Below are positions 1 to 11,390 of a stretch of DNA of 64,000 bases, in pieces. The notes under the pieces are model-generated. The model was not told where the DNA came from and did not search any database. It worked only from the letters and a program-made list of their open reading frames with translations. This stretch comes from Atrina japonica (lineage: Eukaryota; Mollusca; Bivalvia; Pterioida; Pinnidae). The position numbers were made by a program, and so were the translations under genes. The stretch is taken from positions 1,001,501 to 1,065,500 of the forward strand of contig BROG01000025.1 of NCBI GenBank assembly GCA_030159075.1, given 5' to 3'. The stretch's first letter is position 1, and each line of letters begins with the position of its first letter.

Positions 1-166
1 GTCAACTCAAAATATTTGAACTTGAGTTATTTCAATTTGGATGTAAGTACTAGAGCAAATTTTGCTAGCAACAGAACTTTTCAGCTTAAATATTATATAC
101 CTGAAATTTTAAATTTACAGTAAAGATATAATGGGATGCTATTATATATTATACAAAAAAACTTAC

Positions 167-217
167 TTTTTCTTGATTTCAAGAATTCGGGGGGATCTCT
201 GGCATATGAAAAATTTG
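167..217 (-). CDS. Internal exon of abLIM/dematin-like gene (fifth seen)
   Basis: A 51-bp exon with acceptor TGTTTACAG before 217 and donor GTAAGT after 167. Entry and exit are both phase 1, matching the 2094-2235 exon, and the junction codon C|CA encodes Pro. The peptide reads P-NFSYARDPPEFLKSRK. Phase 0 meets a stop, so the phase match is informative. In abLIM and dematin the equivalent place holds a short tyrosine- and proline-rich stretch (IYKKPPIY). The remaining 3' exons, including any villin headpiece, would lie left of position 1. Confidence 0.7.
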
Positions 218-362
218 CTGTAAACACAAAAAAAACCATTTCACTTTCATATAAAAATCAACATTTAATAACAATCAAAACTGAATTTTGTGTGTAGCAT
301 GTGTGCAGTAATTATTAGCATGCTGTACAATGTGCTACAAGTACTTATCATGTACAATAAGA

Positions 363-536
363 TAGTCAATCTGGTTCTATAAGGGTCACTAAAAGGAACT
401 GGCAAACTTAGCCAATATAGACAGGTGGCTTTTACAAAGAGGTTTATTCATTATAAAGTCAACAAAGGTTATACTTGAATGGCCTTTATAAGCAGGTGCC
501 CTTTATACAGAGGTGGCCTTTAACTGTTTGACTGTA
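363..536. mobile_element. MITE, TATAAAGGRCACC family (type 2)
   Basis: A short element with degenerate terminal inverted repeats. The right end read inward is CAGTCAAACAGTTAAAGG; the left end is GTCAATCTGGTTCTATAAGG. TA flanks the right end. Internal repeats of a TTTATAAGSAGGTGSCC type recur. The same family occurs at 3401-3547, 12082-12167 and 22639-22803. Non-autonomous pogo/Tc1-type by structure; no coding sequence. Confidence 0.55.
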
Positions 537-639
537 TATCATTCACATTTCATAAGGTAACTAAACCTGTAAAGCGAAAAAAAAAAAAAAAAAAAAATTG
601 TTTGATGTAACACAACTGATCCACCTAAAACATTTTTAG

Positions 640-775
640 GAGTTCAGGAGTTTATAATTTAAAACTGAAATTGATTTTATATTCAATTTCAACTTGTTTG
701 CCCCTGAATTATGACAATAGTCTTTACAGCTATTTACTTGGGTGAATCTAAATGTGACCACAGGGGTTGATAAGT
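640..775 (+). repeat. Dispersed repeat, copy 1 (GACAATAGNCTTTACAG family)
   Basis: About 135 bp matching 14046-14195. The shared stretches are CTGAAWTWTGACAATAG, CTTTACAG and TTGGGTGARTCTA. The 3' edge (GGGGTTGATAAGTTAA) also occurs at the end of the ACATTTGGAC repeats. Function and class unknown. Confidence 0.5.
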
Positions 776-1283
776 TAATCTAGATGGATCCAAGTCCAGC
801 ATTATAACTACCTCCACACATATGAATAAAACATCCAATTTACACTGCAGACAAGAAAGACTTCTGCTAAATTCATAAAAAGCCTTAGAATCTACTCATC
901 ATTTATATGCTACACTGAACAAAATGTTCAACTTTAAGTACTTTTAAAGTAATTGAATGAAACCAAATTGTTTATCTGAAATGGAACAAAATTTATGGCA
1001 CAGCAAATAACCACTAGAAAACAGTTTTAAATTGGCCAATTTGTTTTCAAAATTTGAATCAATGAAATAATTTGGATTTTGGTTGTCACAGCTAATCCAT
1101 ATTCCCACGTTTTTTAACTATTCTTTGATGGGATTAAGTTGGTAACCGTTTTTTCAACTTTCAACCTTCACTCTTTAATTCAATTACCAGTGTCTTTGAC
1201 AAATGACAATGTCAGGCATAAAATTAACAGGAACAGCAGCGTAATTTGAATCATCTAAAGGTGACTGAACTATGATGCCACAA
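776..1283. other. Intron, no recognised feature
   Basis: AT-rich intronic DNA between exons 167-217 and 2094-2235. No open frame, RNA gene or repeat was recognised. Confidence 0.6.
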
Positions 1284-2028
1284 CAATCTCATAAACTAGG
1301 CTTTCCTGTAGTAAAAAAACCCCTCATAAACTAGGCTTCACTGTAGAAAAAACCCTCATAAACTAGGCTTTCCTGTAGTAAAATAAAACCCTCATAAACT
1401 TGGCTTCACTGTAGAAAAAACCCTCATAAACTTGGCTTCACTGTAGAAAAAACCCTCATAAACTTGGCTTCACTGTAGAAAAAACCCTCATAAACTTGGC
1501 TTCACTGTAGTAAAAAAAAACCCTCATAAACTAGGCTTTCCTGTAGTAAAAAAAACCTTCATAAACTTGGCTTCACTGTAGAAAAAACCTTCATAAACTT
1601 GGCTTCACTGTGAAAAAAAACCCTCATAAACTTGGCTTCATTGTAGAAAAAAACCCTCATAAACTTGGCTTTCCTGTAGTAAAAAAACTTCATAAACTTG
1701 GCTTCATTGTAGAAAAAACCCTCATAAACTTGGTTCACTGTAGAAAAAAACTAGGCTTCTTCTGTGAAAAAAACCCTCATAAACTTGGCTTCACTGTGAA
1801 AAAAAACCCTCATAAACTTGGCTTCACTGTGAAAAAAACCCTCATAAACTTGGCTTCATTGTAGTAAAAAAAACTTATAAACTAGACTTCACTGTAGAAA
1901 AAACCCTCATAAAGTTGGCTTCACTGTACAAAAAACCTTCATAAACTTGGCTTCATTGTGAAAAAAACCTTCATAAACTTGGCTTCACTGTAATAAAAAT
2001 AAACCTCACAAACTAGGCTTTACTGTAC
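1284..2028 (+). repeat. 31-bp minisatellite, about 24 units
   Basis: Tandem units of CTCATAAACTTGGCTTCACT followed by GTAGAAAAAAC, with variants (CTAGGCTTTCCTGTAGTAA) interleaved. It lies in the intron immediately downstream of the 2094-2235 exon, ending about 65 bp from the donor. Several A-tract length changes break any reading frame, so it is non-coding. Confidence 0.95.
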
Positions 2029-2093
2029 TAGAATTACACTGGGCCTAGTCTTTACAACAGTAAAACAGCTGCCAGAAAAACACAAAAACGTAC

Positions 2094-2235
2094 GTGGTCT
2101 ATGAAAATGCGGTGATTTAAGGTCCTTCTTGGGAAGAGATGCTGACTTTTTAAGGTAATTGCTCTTTCCTTCTGAAAGATAACTGGTATTGTAGAATTTG
2201 CCATAGTCCAAATTCTGTCTTCTCTCATAAGAATC
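2094..2235 (-). CDS. Internal exon of abLIM/dematin-like gene (fourth seen), PHFHRP motif
   Basis: A 142-bp exon (47 codons plus 1 nt; phase 0 to 1) with acceptor TATCTTTTCAG before 2235 and donor GTACGT after 2094. The peptide starts DSYERRQNLDYGKFYN and ends SPHFHRP. The ending KSASLPKK...SPHFHRP is the most telling family signal: dematin has SLPHFHHP and abLIM proteins RHFHVPD in the linker ahead of the C-terminal villin headpiece. The protein would therefore be an actin-binding cytoskeletal adaptor. The donor lies about 65 bp from a 31-bp minisatellite that fills the start of the downstream intron. Alternative: another headpiece-linker protein of the same superfamily. Confidence 0.8.
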
Positions 2236-2339
2236 CTGAAAAGATAAAATAACAGAAAAATTAAGAAAATCATTTTAAAAATCTGTAGCACTTTCTAATC
2301 AAGTGTGTTTTTCCTCCCACATGGTTAAGTGCACATGTG

Positions 2340-2362
2340 TGGGCACACACACACACACACAA
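2340..2362 (+). repeat. Short CA microsatellite
   Basis: A run of about ten CA dinucleotides interrupted near its 3' end. Confidence 0.9.
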
Positions 2363-3000
2363 ACACATGCACACTTCATTATATCAAGATCATATGAACC
2401 TGAGAACTACAGGTATAGATGTACCAACATAAAAGAAGCACATTCGAGGTCAATTAAAAAAAAACCAAAACAATAATATCTATTTTCCTTACTAAGTTAC
2501 TAATATCAAATCCATCCTCATGATTTTAAAACAAAAGCTATAACATATATACCATACCAGTAGGCCATGAAACTTGACTGTAATTGTATTTACATGTTAT
2601 ATTTCAGACACAGCAATATTAAGTATGATGAGAAAAACTTGGAAATCCTAACACTGTGAAACTAACCTTACCATTGAATTTTAAAATGAATACACCATCG
2701 TCCACGATACAATGTATAAATCAAATAATCTAAGGACCGTACATGTAGAGCTCTGTCGCTTGAATCATTGAATACAATATATTTCAACCTTTTGTTGGCA
2801 AGAAAATGTGTAGAAGTGAAATATAGAGATTCAAAAATTCAATCCTGACCTTTTTTTTTTTTATTTACTTAATTTATGTCCAGGTGACCCAAACATGGCA
2901 TCAAATGCTATCATATATATATATGTATATCGGTATGATATAAGTATACTTTGATGACTCAGTAAGGTCATAAATATTGTTAACCGATTCAACCTAAATA

Positions 3001-3068
3001 CACATTTGGACTGGTCTAAGTCATTGATTTAAAGAAGAGACCATTGTGTTTCAGGGGTTGACAAGTTA
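3001..3068 (+). repeat. Dispersed ACATTTGGAC repeat
   Basis: Begins CACATTTGGACTGGTCTAAG and ends TCAGGGGTTGACAAGTTAA. Near-copies lie at 14001-14195 (diverged), 25919-25978 (minus), 32893-32967, 41711-41775 and 63133-63230. About 70 bp, no TIRs seen; possibly a conserved core of a longer decayed element. Confidence 0.7.
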
Positions 3069-3227
3069 AAAGTGAACCTAAGAGACTTTAAAATGTTAAT
3101 GCCTACTGAACCACTCACGACTGTGAATAAATTGAGTTAAGAGTTCATCTTGTAAGCAGAAAGGGTGTGAATCTCAGTCCATGCCATAGATGAGACTATA
3201 AAATAGGAGTTGACTGATTCTTTGCTA

Positions 3228-3547
3228 CAGTGGAACTGCCCTGAGAGACCATTTTCATGAAAGACCACCTGTATTTTCAGATCACATTTTGAAAACCACA
3301 TGGCTAAATTAACCTTTTTTGGGTGACCACCTGTTTGTCAGAGGTAAGAACGAGATGGGTTGGTCTCTCAAGATAGGTCCCTGTATAGGCTACCTCTATA
3401 TAAGGATTGCCTGTCTATAAAGGCCAGTTTTGAAATGTTCCATGACTGCATACTTCAACTAAATTAAATCTGTGTATATGGGTCACCTGCACATAAAGGC
3501 CAATATTATCTGGCCCCTTGGGTGGTCCCTATATACAGGTTTTACTG
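3228..3547. mobile_element. Composite MITE (type 1 left part, type 2 right part)
   Basis: Starts TA-CAGTGGAACTGCCCTGAGAG and ends ATACAGGTTTTACTG-TA. The left 170 bp has the GAAAGACCACCTGT motifs of the type 1 family. From about 3400 it changes to the CTATAAAGGCC motifs of type 2. Either recombination between two related families or one insertion beside another would explain this. Confidence 0.6.
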
Positions 3548-3570
3548 TACATGTAATTCATTTCATATTT

Positions 3571-3818
3571 AACCTGGTAGGGTGTACATATCTGAACCCT
3601 TTCTAGACCTGGGCAAGTTCAGATTTTAGTCAATGTAACATAACATCATTATAATTACACTAGAAAGAGTAATCCTTCTTGTCACCACAATTACAGATAT
3701 CCAATGAGGAATATAGCACGTTTCTTGTGTAGCCAGTCATAACCCAAGAGTAAATACAAATGTTGGGACTATAATCAAATGCTTACTCCTCCATGCGAAA
3801 TTATATGAATTGGACAAT
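3571..3818 (+). repeat. Dispersed repeat AACCTGGYAGGGT, copy 1
   Basis: About 250 bp, starting AACCTGGTAGGGTG and ending near TTGGACAAT. Related copies are at 40181-40460, 51885-52105 (minus) and 52217-52441. Shared landmarks include GACCTGGGCAAGTT, AGAGTAAT-CTTCTTGTCA and CCAATGAGGAATA. No coding potential survives. Confidence 0.65.
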
Positions 3819-3842
3819 ACTTTTATTTTTTGAATTTTGAAT

Positions 3843-4006
3843 GGTGTACAATGTTCCTGGGAAGAGATCACTAGCCTTCCACGATTAAATTGGTAAATTT
3901 TCTAACAAACATCAGTTTGGTTCCTGCTGGAGCTCTAACCTCAGCACTGATCAGAAACTTTATGGTTTGAAGTGTGATGCTTTAACCAGTGGGCCAAGAA
4001 GGCTCC
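3843..4006 (-). mobile_element. Degenerate tRNA-derived SINE (family B)
   Basis: Read on the minus strand it has an A-box-like TGGCCCACTGGTTAAAGC, a decayed B box, and a body with CGTGGAAGGCTAGTGATCTC. The body aligns by eye to the complete SINE at 46709-46943 (GCGGAAGGTCGGTGGTC). Heavily mutated. Confidence 0.5.
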
Positions 4007-4392
4007 TCACTTAAAATTGATACAGGGGTAAATAATAGTTCTTTTATGAGTTGGGGATTGCAGATGAGGGTTTATTTTAGAAAAAGCTCTTTCAAATCAA
4101 GTGCAGACGTAAAGAATATCACACTGACATACAAACATGTACACTTTAAAAGTTATGATCTGTAACAAAATGATTATGCATAATGCTGACAAAATCGACT
4201 TTATTTAAATGCTTCTTTATTCACTTCACTGCACAACTTCACCGATCACTTCAAATGTTGATTCAAAATCTCAAGCTTGACTTGATGTTTTCCATTATAA
4301 TATTACTTAGCTGTTTCTATGTAAAGGCGCTAGAGTAAGTGTTGATTTAAAACCTTTTGAGTTTGACTTAATGTATTCTGTGATTATTTACA

Positions 4393-4640
4393 GGGGCATC
4401 AGCCGCCGTTGCTGTATTTTTGAGAACAAAATTTATTTTGTATTTTACAACGTAACTGATGTACAATGATGCGAGATACACACAGGCATAAAATCCTTAT
4501 ATTCTATATATTTTGTGAAAAAAATATCACAATCAGGCTCAGTGCCATATGTACAATGTATGTATACAAATTCTCAAGTTTCATAGTCTCAGGCCCTGAT
4601 TTTAAGGCTTATGAACTTAGAACTTGAGAATCTTTGATAG
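4393..4640 (+). mobile_element. Partial copy of the GGGGCATTA foldback element
   Basis: Resembles the left part of the element at 39158-39530: an opening GGGGCAT, then TTGATGTACAATGATGCGA and ACAGGCATAAAATCC. It stops shortly before the TIR element at 4662. Confidence 0.4.
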
Positions 4641-4661
4641 AATGGGCTCAATCATGGACTA

Positions 4662-5264
4662 CTGGTACTGTAACAGTTCCCGGACGATTTTTTATAATTT
4701 CTCTTAAAATCTCCCTTATTTTAGAGCACACAAATATGAAATTTTATACTATATAGTCAACAGTTACCTCAATATCCTTAAAAATATGCAAAGAAACAAT
4801 TGGGAAAAGATTTTAAAAGACCTTGTTTTAGAGTTTACCAGATTGAAGTGCAGCACCATTTTCCTAACCTTTACTGTAACAGATCCCAGACAGTTACGTT
4901 TAATGAATTTCTTTAGGCTCAACAAAGAGTGAATTGGACAAAATTTATGTATTCACTATTAGAAATGAGTCATTTTATATCAACATGATTATATCCATAT
5001 GTTTTGTTTGATTTAAAAAGTTAATAATCTTACTTTTTCTCATGTCGTCATGACATCACTTCCCCCCCAGCCAGTGAAAATGAAAGTTGGGAGGAATACA
5101 GATTAACTGATGTAACAATCTATTAAAAATAGTTGTTTTGGAATTTCTGGCTGCAGTACATCTCTTTAGATTGTATAAGCAGACGACATGTAGGAAAATA
5201 TCTCGCAAAATCCCGTTAGTTATACCCGTATTCATAAATCGTCCGGGAAATGTTATAGTACCAG
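4662..5264. mobile_element. TIR element of 603 bp with TA flanks
   Basis: The left end CTGGTACTGTAACAGTTCCC and the inverted right end CTGGTACTATAACATTTCCC match at about 18 of 20 positions. The repeat continues as GGACGATTT. Both ends are flanked by TA (4660-4661, 5265-5266). A third internal ACTGTAACAGATCCC lies near 4873. No transposase frame, so non-autonomous, probably Tc1/mariner-type from the TA target. Confidence 0.8.
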
Positions 5265-5299
5265 TATAAATTCATCAAGGTTAACTGACTCATATTCAC

Positions 5300-5510
5300 C
5301 AACAGAGTCTGAATTAAAACATAAGAAGGGTGCAGACTTCTTGTTGACACAAAAATATTACAGCTTCAGTAATGCATGGAATCCATGCAAGGAAATGCAT
5401 TTTATATGTCAACCTAATTTTGGAAAATAGACTGAGTTGTTTTAGTTTTTGACAGAACCCAGATTGCCACTTTACCTTGGAAGACCTGTACACTGCTCCC
5501 TTTTACATAT
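5300..5510 (+). repeat. Dispersed repeat (CCACTTTACCTTGGAAGACC family), copy 1
   Basis: Shares GCAGACTTSTTGTTGACAC and CCACTTTACCTTGGAAGACC with 55200-55410. Shorter pieces of the second motif lie at 7655-7700 and (minus) 43545-43580. Class unknown. Confidence 0.5.
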
Positions 5511-6082
5511 TTTAAGTTTCTGTACTGTACAGCTAAGGGAGAAGTTGTTTTGATGTAAACCCCATTACAAATTCAGTAAATAAAAGAAAAATCAATTGAA
5601 AATGGCCTATGATTTACCTAATCATTTCATGGCTTTTGTCTGAAGAAAAAAATTATTTCTCCCCTTGAAGTTGACTGAATCAGTACTAGTTAAATCCAGC
5701 TTTTCGGACCCTGACATTAGAAAAGATAACCACCATCTTACGATATCACAACCATTCTTTGAGTACATGAACAATGAACAAATCACACAAACCAAAATTA
5801 GGCACATAACTGAATAAATAATTTTGTTTTCAGTTATTTCAAAATTTTTAGAAATAGCAACTGTCACCTTCATGTATAATCTCACTTATACTGGTCCTTC
5901 AGTGATCTGTCAAACAGAGAGACAGCTTGTAGGGTGATTAACATATATCTAATGGATTTTCTCTTTAACATAAAGCAGCTTTGATATATTATAGTTCTAT
6001 CAAGATAAATTGCTACATGTTTATCAACACAGCTGTAGTAATTGAACTGACAGGCTAGATACAAAAATAAATGAGAGATTAC
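5511..6082. other. Intron, no recognised feature
   Basis: AT-rich. A 21-bp exon-like segment on the minus strand near 5888-5910 was considered and rejected on phase. Confidence 0.5.
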
Positions 6083-7420
6083 AGGCCACAGTCATAAAGA
6101 CCACAGTTATAAAAGACCACAGTCATAAAAAACCACAGTCATAAAGACCACTGTCATAAAGACCACTGTCATAAAGACCACAGTCATAAAAGACCACAGT
6201 CATAAAAGTCATAAAAAACCACAGTCATAAAAGACCACAGTCATAAATACCACAGTTATAAAAGACCACAGTTATAAAAGACCACAGTCATAAAGACCAC
6301 AGTCATAAAGACCACAGACATAAAGACCAGTCACAAAAGACCACAGTCATAAAGACCACAGTCAAAAAAGTCCACAGTCATAAAAGACGACAGTCATAAA
6401 GACGACAGTCATAAAGACGACAGTTATAAAGACGACAGTCATAAAGACCACAGTCATAAAAGACCACAGTCACAAAAGACCACAGTCATAAAAGACCACA
6501 GTCATAAAGACCACAGTTAAAGACCAGTCATAAAAAACCACAGTCATAAAGACCATAGTCATAAAAAAGACCACAGTCATAAAAAACCACAGTTATAAAA
6601 GACCACAGTTATAAAGACCACAGTCATAAAGACCACAGACATAAAGACCAGTCACAAAAGACCACAGTCAAAAAAGACCACAGTCATAAAAGACCACAGT
6701 CATAAAGACCACAAAAGACCACAGTCATAAAGACCACAGTTATAAAAGACCACAGTCATAAAGACCACAGTCAAAAAAGACCACAGTCATAAAAAACCAC
6801 AGTCATAAAAAACCACAATCATAAAGACCATAGTCATAAAAGACCACAGTCATAAAAAACCACAGTCATAAAGACCACAGTCATAAAGACCACAGTCATA
6901 AAGACAGTTAAAAGACCACATAAAAGTCATCAAAAAGACCAGTCACAAAAGTCATCACAAAAGACCACAGTCATGAAAGACCACAGTCATAAAGACCACA
7001 GTCATAAAAGACCACAAAAGACCACAGTCATAAAGACCACAGTTATAAAGACCACAGTCATAAAGACCACAGTTCACAAAAGACCACAGTCATAAAGACC
7101 ACAGTTATAAAAGACCACAGTCATAAAGACCACAGTCATAAAAGACCAGTCAAAAAAGACCACAGTCATATAAAACCACAGTCATAAAGACCACAGTCAT
7201 AAAGAACCACAGTCATAAAGACCACAGTCATAAAGACCACAGTCATCAAGACCACAGTTATAAAGACCGCAGTCATCAAGACCGCAGTTATAAAGACCAC
7301 AGTCATAAAGACCACAGTTATAAAAGACCACAGTCACAAAAGACCACAGTCACAAAAGACCAGTCATAAAAGACCACAAAAGACCAGTCATAAAAGACCA
7401 CAAAAGACCACAGTCATAAA
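6083..7420 (+). repeat. 15-16-bp minisatellite, about 85 units (ATAAAGACCACAGTC)
   Basis: A 1.34-kb array of ATAAAGACCACAGTC with A-run length variants, G substitutions (AAAGACGACAG) and higher-order patches such as AGACCAGTCACAAAAGACCA. Its right end runs straight into the right half of a type 1 MITE (7421-7545), whose own AAGACCACA motif is the core of the unit. Confidence 0.95.
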
Positions 7421-7545
7421 CCATTTGGTTCAATAACCCTTTAAATATAATCCCTTTTGTGAGATCAAACCTCTTTTGTGAGATCTTTTAAGACCACATT
7501 TTTAGTGGCAGAAGAGTTGGTCTGTCAAAACAGGTTACATTGAAG
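7421..7545. mobile_element. Right half of a type 1 MITE
   Basis: Contains AACCTCTTTTGTGAGATC, TTTTAAGACCACATTTTTAG and GTCAAAACAGGTTACATT. These follow in order the 3' half of copies such as 25033-25213. The left half is replaced by the minisatellite. Confidence 0.75.
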
Positions 7546-7654
7546 TAAATCTAAAGTAAATAATGCACTAAATCTAAACAAGGTAAAATGTTGTACCTGT
7601 ACACACCTATTTTTTTGAAAATAGTATTTTTTTAAATTTTTTTTTTTGAAGAAG

Positions 7655-7700
7655 AACTTGGATGTGCCACATTACCATGGTAGACCTATACATGATTATA
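7655..7700 (+). repeat. Fragment of CCACTTTACCTTGG dispersed repeat
   Basis: GATGTGCCACATTACCATGG followed by TAGACCTATACATGA. It matches the terminal motif of the 5300-5510 repeat. Confidence 0.4.
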
Positions 7701-8126
7701 AATTGGAAAACATTTTTTGACAGCATCAAATTTCTTTCTTGCATCCCATCACACTTTGTGGGATAAAACATTAACCCAGTCTGACAACCTTGTACTTTAC
7801 TTGTACAAACAGTCAGGTGACTGAACTCGAGACTAATTAAAATTAATTTGTTGGCAGCAAAAGAAAACTGGTTTCCCTGTTTCTGGGTATGTAATAATTT
7901 TTAGTCACTCATAGCCAGCTGGATAAGTGCTAATATAAAGAACAATTCTCATTACTACGAAAACTGACATTTATAAATGTACAGTAACCTTCACAAATAA
8001 TTAACTCAATTAATCATTATCGGTACACATGCACCGACAGAGAAATCATTATTTGTACATATGTTCTAACAGATCCAATCTGACAGTTATTTCATGACAA
8101 AAAATTACACCAGAAACTACACTTTG
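7701..8126. other. Intron, no recognised feature
   Basis: Nothing identifiable on either strand. Confidence 0.5.
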
Positions 8127-8141
8127 AAAATATATATATAT

Positions 8142-8221
<80 letters not shown>

Positions 8222-8222
8222 T

Positions 8223-8286
<64 letters not shown>

Positions 8287-8336
8287 CTTGTTATACAATC
8301 AATAATAACCCTGAAAATATGAAAGCCACACTTTGG

Positions 8337-8393
<57 letters not shown>

Positions 8394-8396
8394 AAA
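8127..8396 (+). repeat. Compound microsatellite cluster: (TA)n, (CA)n, (GA)27, (TA)n(CA)n
   Basis: Blocks: TA to about 8180, mixed CA/TA to 8220, a pure GA run 8227-8280, then TA 8341-8380 and CA to 8394. A short phrase CACTTTG-AAATATATA precedes both TA blocks (8120 and 8330), suggesting the cluster includes a duplication. Confidence 0.95.
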
Positions 8397-9060
8397 GAAT
8401 CTCTTTATCTCGATATTCAAAAAAGCAACCCAATTAGTTCAAGATAGCCCAAATTCTAAATAACCGAAATTTTAATTAACAAATTTATATATCCATAAAA
8501 ATCAGGAAGCCTATTTATTACATTTGTTTTGTTGCTTCTGAAAATCATACGATTTAAATACAAAATGAAATAAAAATATATCATGATACATAAAGTAGTC
8601 CATGAAATAGAATAATCAAATTACTTTTTTTATCAAATACGATTTTATTGGAAATTGTAGATTCAAAGTGATCAATAGAAATTTCCAAGTAACAAGAAAG
8701 GTTAGAGGATGCATCAAGGGTAATCCCTAAAGTATTGGAGTTGCACTATCAGATACACACAGCATGTATCTAAGTCAATCATTGAAGTTTCAGAAAAATA
8801 CATGTAATATACTGTAGAAGCAGAAATTTGAGCTTGGATTCAATTTTGCCCTTATTAGTGAGGTTGTTGTGACAGCTGAAGTCGAAAATCACTAACAACT
8901 TATTCAGCAATTAATTACCTTATTATTAAGTGTGATATTCCTTGAAATATATTACAATAAATGTAGCTGCCTCCCATACCTAGCCCTAGTCAAAGACAGC
9001 TTTTAAGTCTAACATTTACATGAATATATACCAGTACCTGTAAAACTGCATCTACTTTCT
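8397..9060. other. Intron, no recognised feature
   Basis: AT-rich; no gene or repeat recognised. Confidence 0.5.
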
Positions 9061-9434
9061 ACACTTAGCCTAAGATACACTCATTACACTTAGCCTAAGA
9101 TACACTCATTACACTTAGACTAAGATACACTCATTACACTTAGACTAAGATACACTCATTACACTTAGCCCAAGATACACTCATTACACTTAGCCTAAGA
9201 TATACTCATTACACTTGGCTTAAGATACACTCATTACACTTAGCCAAAGATACTCTCATTACACTTAGCCTAAGATACACTCATTACACTTAGCCAAAGA
9301 TACTCTCATTACACTTAGCCTAAGATACACTCATTACACTTAGACTAAGATACACTCATTACACTTAGCCTAAGATACACTCATTACACTTAGCCAAAGA
9401 TACACTCATTACACTTAGCCTAAGATACACTCAT
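9061..9434 (+). repeat. 25-bp minisatellite, about 15 units
   Basis: Units of ACACTTAGCCTAAGATACAC followed by TCATT. The variants TAGACTAAG and TAGCCAAAG recur in a patterned order, indicating multi-unit duplications. Confidence 0.95.
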
Positions 9435-9760
9435 ATCTGGTACAATAATGACTAAACACTCTGTACTACCTTCCCATATCTACCCAATATCTGATACAGT
9501 TAAAAACTAATTTTCCATGGTAGCATCTCAAGTATCTGATAAAGGTTTGGACGAAGTCTTTTTAGATATGGGAAAAGTCTCTAAAGCAATGGACAGGCTC
9601 TATAGTTGATCCTAATATATCAAATACCTGGTACAATTACGACCCTGTTCTCTATAGTAGCCTGTTTTTCACCTGAAATGCCTGATATAATAATGGTCCA
9701 GCTCCAAGATCCTGCAGTAACAAAATATCTGATACAGCTATAGATAAAGTATATGATATT

Positions 9761-9765
<5 letters not shown>

Positions 9766-9824
<59 letters not shown>
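9766..9824 (+). repeat. (TA) microsatellite, about 29 repeats
   Basis: Uninterrupted TA dinucleotides. Confidence 0.95.
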
Positions 9825-9827
<3 letters not shown>

Positions 9828-10316
9828 AGACATGTGATAAACTAACTGCTATGCTCTACGAAACACTTTCAATTTCAAGTTTGACCTATGCAGTCAGATA
9901 ATAAAGAACAGGATAAGAATCAAAAGAGAAAGTGAATTGTTTATAAAGGTTGTTATGTACAGGTGAAGCGAGTCCTCTTCTGCTGATAAAACTGTCAAGT
10001 ACGTTGTCTGATACACCACCGTACAAAACTATTTGGTGTTACGCCAAGCTCTTCTTCTCTAAAACATACAGGAAGTATGGAGTACTTTGCCAAATATGTG
10101 AAAACTGAACAGGTGTATAAACTGCGCCGTGAAAATAGAACCAAACCTCACCTGACTTCATTATGATAATTATATAGTACTGTGTTGTACAACAAATGTA
10201 ATTAGTACCAGTCAGTACTTCATCCCTGGTCAAAGGTCAAAATTCATAAAACCTATCCAAAGTCCAAATGTAAGTAACATACAATACTGTGATTCCATAA
10301 TGGTAGAGAAGGAGTA

Positions 10317-10473
10317 AAATGACTCAATTGTAGGGGTTTAGTGGAGGAAATGACTCAATTGTAGGGGTTTAGTGGGGTAAATGACTCAATTGTAGGGGTT
10401 AAGAAGGGAAATGACTCAATTGTTAGGGTTTACTGGGGGAAATGACTCAATTGTAGGGGTTTAGTGGAGGAAA
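10317..10473 (+). repeat. 31-bp minisatellite, 5 units
   Basis: AATGACTCAATTGTAGGGGT followed by TTAGTGGAGGA, repeated five times at a spacing of 30-31 bp. Confidence 0.9.
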
Positions 10474-10607
10474 CTTAAGATTTAACATTTCAGGAAAATC
10501 TTAATAAAGGATGAATTACACTAATTTCTCATCATTGGTAACCTGTCCAAATTCCAAAAGGAAATGCATCTTGCTTGAATGTAAGTATAACCTGGCCGAT
10601 TGTGAAC

Positions 10608-11060
10608 GTAACTTGTCCAAAGTCCAAAAGTAAATGTAACTCATCTTAATGTAAGTGTAACTTGTCCAAAATTATGTAAGTGTAACTTGTCCAAAATTAT
10701 GTAAATGTAACTTGTCCAAAATTATGTAAGTGTAACTTGATGAAAGTGTAACTTGTCTAATTTGTCATCATTGGTAAACCTGTACAAAACTATGTAAAAC
10801 TTGTCCAAAATTATGTAAGTGTAACTTGTCTATTCATAACTTGTCCAAAATTATGTAAGTGTAACTTGTCCAAAACTATGTAAGTGTAACTTGTCCAAAA
10901 TTATGTAAGTGTAACTTGTCCAAAATTATGTAAGTGTAACTTGTCCAAAATTATGTAAGTGTAACTTGTCCAAAACTATGTAAGTGTAACTTGTCCAAAA
11001 TTATGTAAGTGTAACTTGTCCAAAATTATGTAAGTGTAACTAAACTTGTCCAAATGTAAA
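10608..11060 (+). repeat. 25-bp minisatellite, about 18 units (AACTTGTCCAAAATTATG)
   Basis: Regular units of GTAACTTGTCCAAAATTATG followed by TAAGT. Diverged single units scatter on both sides, to about 10540 on the left and 11390 on the right (GTAACTTGTCCAAAATCAAA near 11221). The array has a well-kept core and decayed edges. Confidence 0.9.
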
Positions 11061-11390
11061 TTCATTATCTAAACATATGTATGACTTGTAAGTGTAAATC
11101 AGGGATGTTACTCCATAATGGTAAAAAAACAGGAAAATGGCTCATTTGTTGGGGAATACTGGAAAAAAAAAAAGATTTACCTTTGCAGCAAAATTCTGAA
11201 AAGGAGGAATTTTCATCCCTGGTAACTTGTCCAAAATCAAAATGTAAATGTATCATGTTTGAATGTAAGTGTTACTTGTCTAAGTGTTAGCATAGCTTAT
11301 CCAGATTTTAAAACTATAACTTGTGTATTCAATGAAAATTGAACTTATGCAAATTTAAGTGTAAATTGTCCAAATTGAATACATTATAAA

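Noticed and set aside
6083..7420. CRISPR-like direct repeats
   Set aside because: Units are contiguous with no unique spacers, and the sequence is eukaryotic; it is a minisatellite. The same holds for the other arrays.
9945..10240. A GC-richer patch with a plus-strand frame starting MEYFAKYVKTEQV
   Set aside because: Only about 30 codons, no donor/acceptor pair with a consistent phase on either strand, no family recognised.
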